This document shows positions 4,967 through 5,139 of a DNA stretch of 5,139 bases, piece after piece. Below the pieces are notes generated by a model that saw only the letters and a program-made list of their open reading frames with translations, had not been told where the DNA came from and made no database searches. The stretch lies in NCBI GenBank assembly GCA_001779055.1, contig MFJA01000059.1, positions 3,667 to 8,805 of the forward strand, written 5' to 3'. The translations under genes and the position numbers were made by a program. This stretch comes from Candidatus Gottesmanbacteria bacterium RBG_16_37_8. Lineage in GTDB: Bacteria > Patescibacteriota > Microgenomatia > 2-02-FULL-39-11. Every line of letters begins with the position of its first letter. Position 1 is the stretch's first letter.

Positions 4967-5139
4967 ATGGCTCTTAAAAAAATTGTAACTGTTAATAATC
5001 TCTATAAAGTATTTACCCGCAGGCAATCGACTTTTAACTTCTTTGCTAAAACAAGGAAAGTAACCGCGGTCAATAATATTTCCTTTAATATTTTTAAGGG
5101 AGAAATTGTCGGGCTTTTAGGGCCAAACGGAGCCGGCAA
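4967..5139 (+). CDS. ABC transporter ATP-binding protein, N-terminal fragment
   Basis: 57 full codons are present before the window ends. The opening (IVTVNNLYKVFTRR) is the first beta strand and aromatic A-loop region of an ABC ATPase (Y13/F16). An insert with FNFFAKTRKV follows, then VNNISFNIFKGEIVGLLGPNGAG, the entry into the Walker A motif, cut off in its lysine codon. The longer insert before the A-T/V-NNISF strand is typical of ATPases that serve ABC-2 type permeases (drug, lipid or polysaccharide exporters), which would power export across the membrane; the substrate cannot be told. ATG 4967 is the only likely start: an in-frame TAA lies 4 nt upstream of it and no SD is present. It reads divergently from ftsK. 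A permease gene is expected downstream, outside the window. Confidence 0.9.
   Translation, partial: MALKKIVTVNNLYKVFTRRQSTFNFFAKTRKVTAVNNISFNIFKGEIVGLLGPNGAG

Noticed and set aside
1..5139. CRISPR array, tRNA, rRNA, transposase or phage genes
   Set aside because: No spaced direct repeats, cloverleaf-like sequence, rRNA motifs or transposase/integrase motifs were seen on either strand.

Overview
The window looks like an ordinary chromosomal segment of an AT-rich bacterium with small, tightly packed genes. I infer a member of the candidate phyla radiation (Patescibacteria), possibly Microgenomates-like. The grounds are the compact layout, the RodZ-like and GT-C membrane protein families, very short 5' leaders without Shine-Dalgarno (SD) sites, and two GC-rich palindromic repeats of a kind I recall from those genomes. 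This placement rests on pattern memory, not a search. TGA is used as a stop (ftsK and the RodZ-like gene), so the code appears standard at UGA.

Layout: almost everything reads on the minus strand. From right to left, a three-gene unit runs ftsK (4815-2665), a RodZ-like HTH/membrane/Ig-like protein (2668-2027, 4-nt ATGA overlap with ftsK) and a polytopic GT-C type glycosyltransferase-like protein (2016-589, my start being a GTG with an SD overlapping the previous stop). After a 65-bp gap with a good sigma70-type promoter comes a second minus-strand pair: a 91-residue one-TM protein (523-248) and a YtxH-like membrane protein (264 to beyond position 1), overlapping by 17 nt. On the plus strand, at the right edge, an ABC transporter ATPase begins at 4967 and leaves the window just inside its Walker A motif. 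The 151-bp divergent region 4816-4966 holds two candidate ftsK promoters, a large nested palindrome and a candidate promoter for the ABC gene. No other gap exceeds 300 bases.

How it fits together: FtsK (chromosome segregation at the septum), a RodZ-like envelope/shape protein and a membrane sugar transferase form an apparent cell-envelope and division operon. The downstream pair is two small membrane proteins of unknown role. I see no tRNA, rRNA, CRISPR, transposase or convincing rho-independent terminator.

I do not see an obvious new multi-gene system. The most interesting signals are small: a palindromic repeat that supplies an in-frame peptide inside the YtxH-like protein, a second palindrome whose edge forms the likely promoter of the ABC gene, a perfect 9-bp-arm hairpin abutting the SD of the RodZ-like gene, and a split between SD-less first genes and SD-bearing internal genes.
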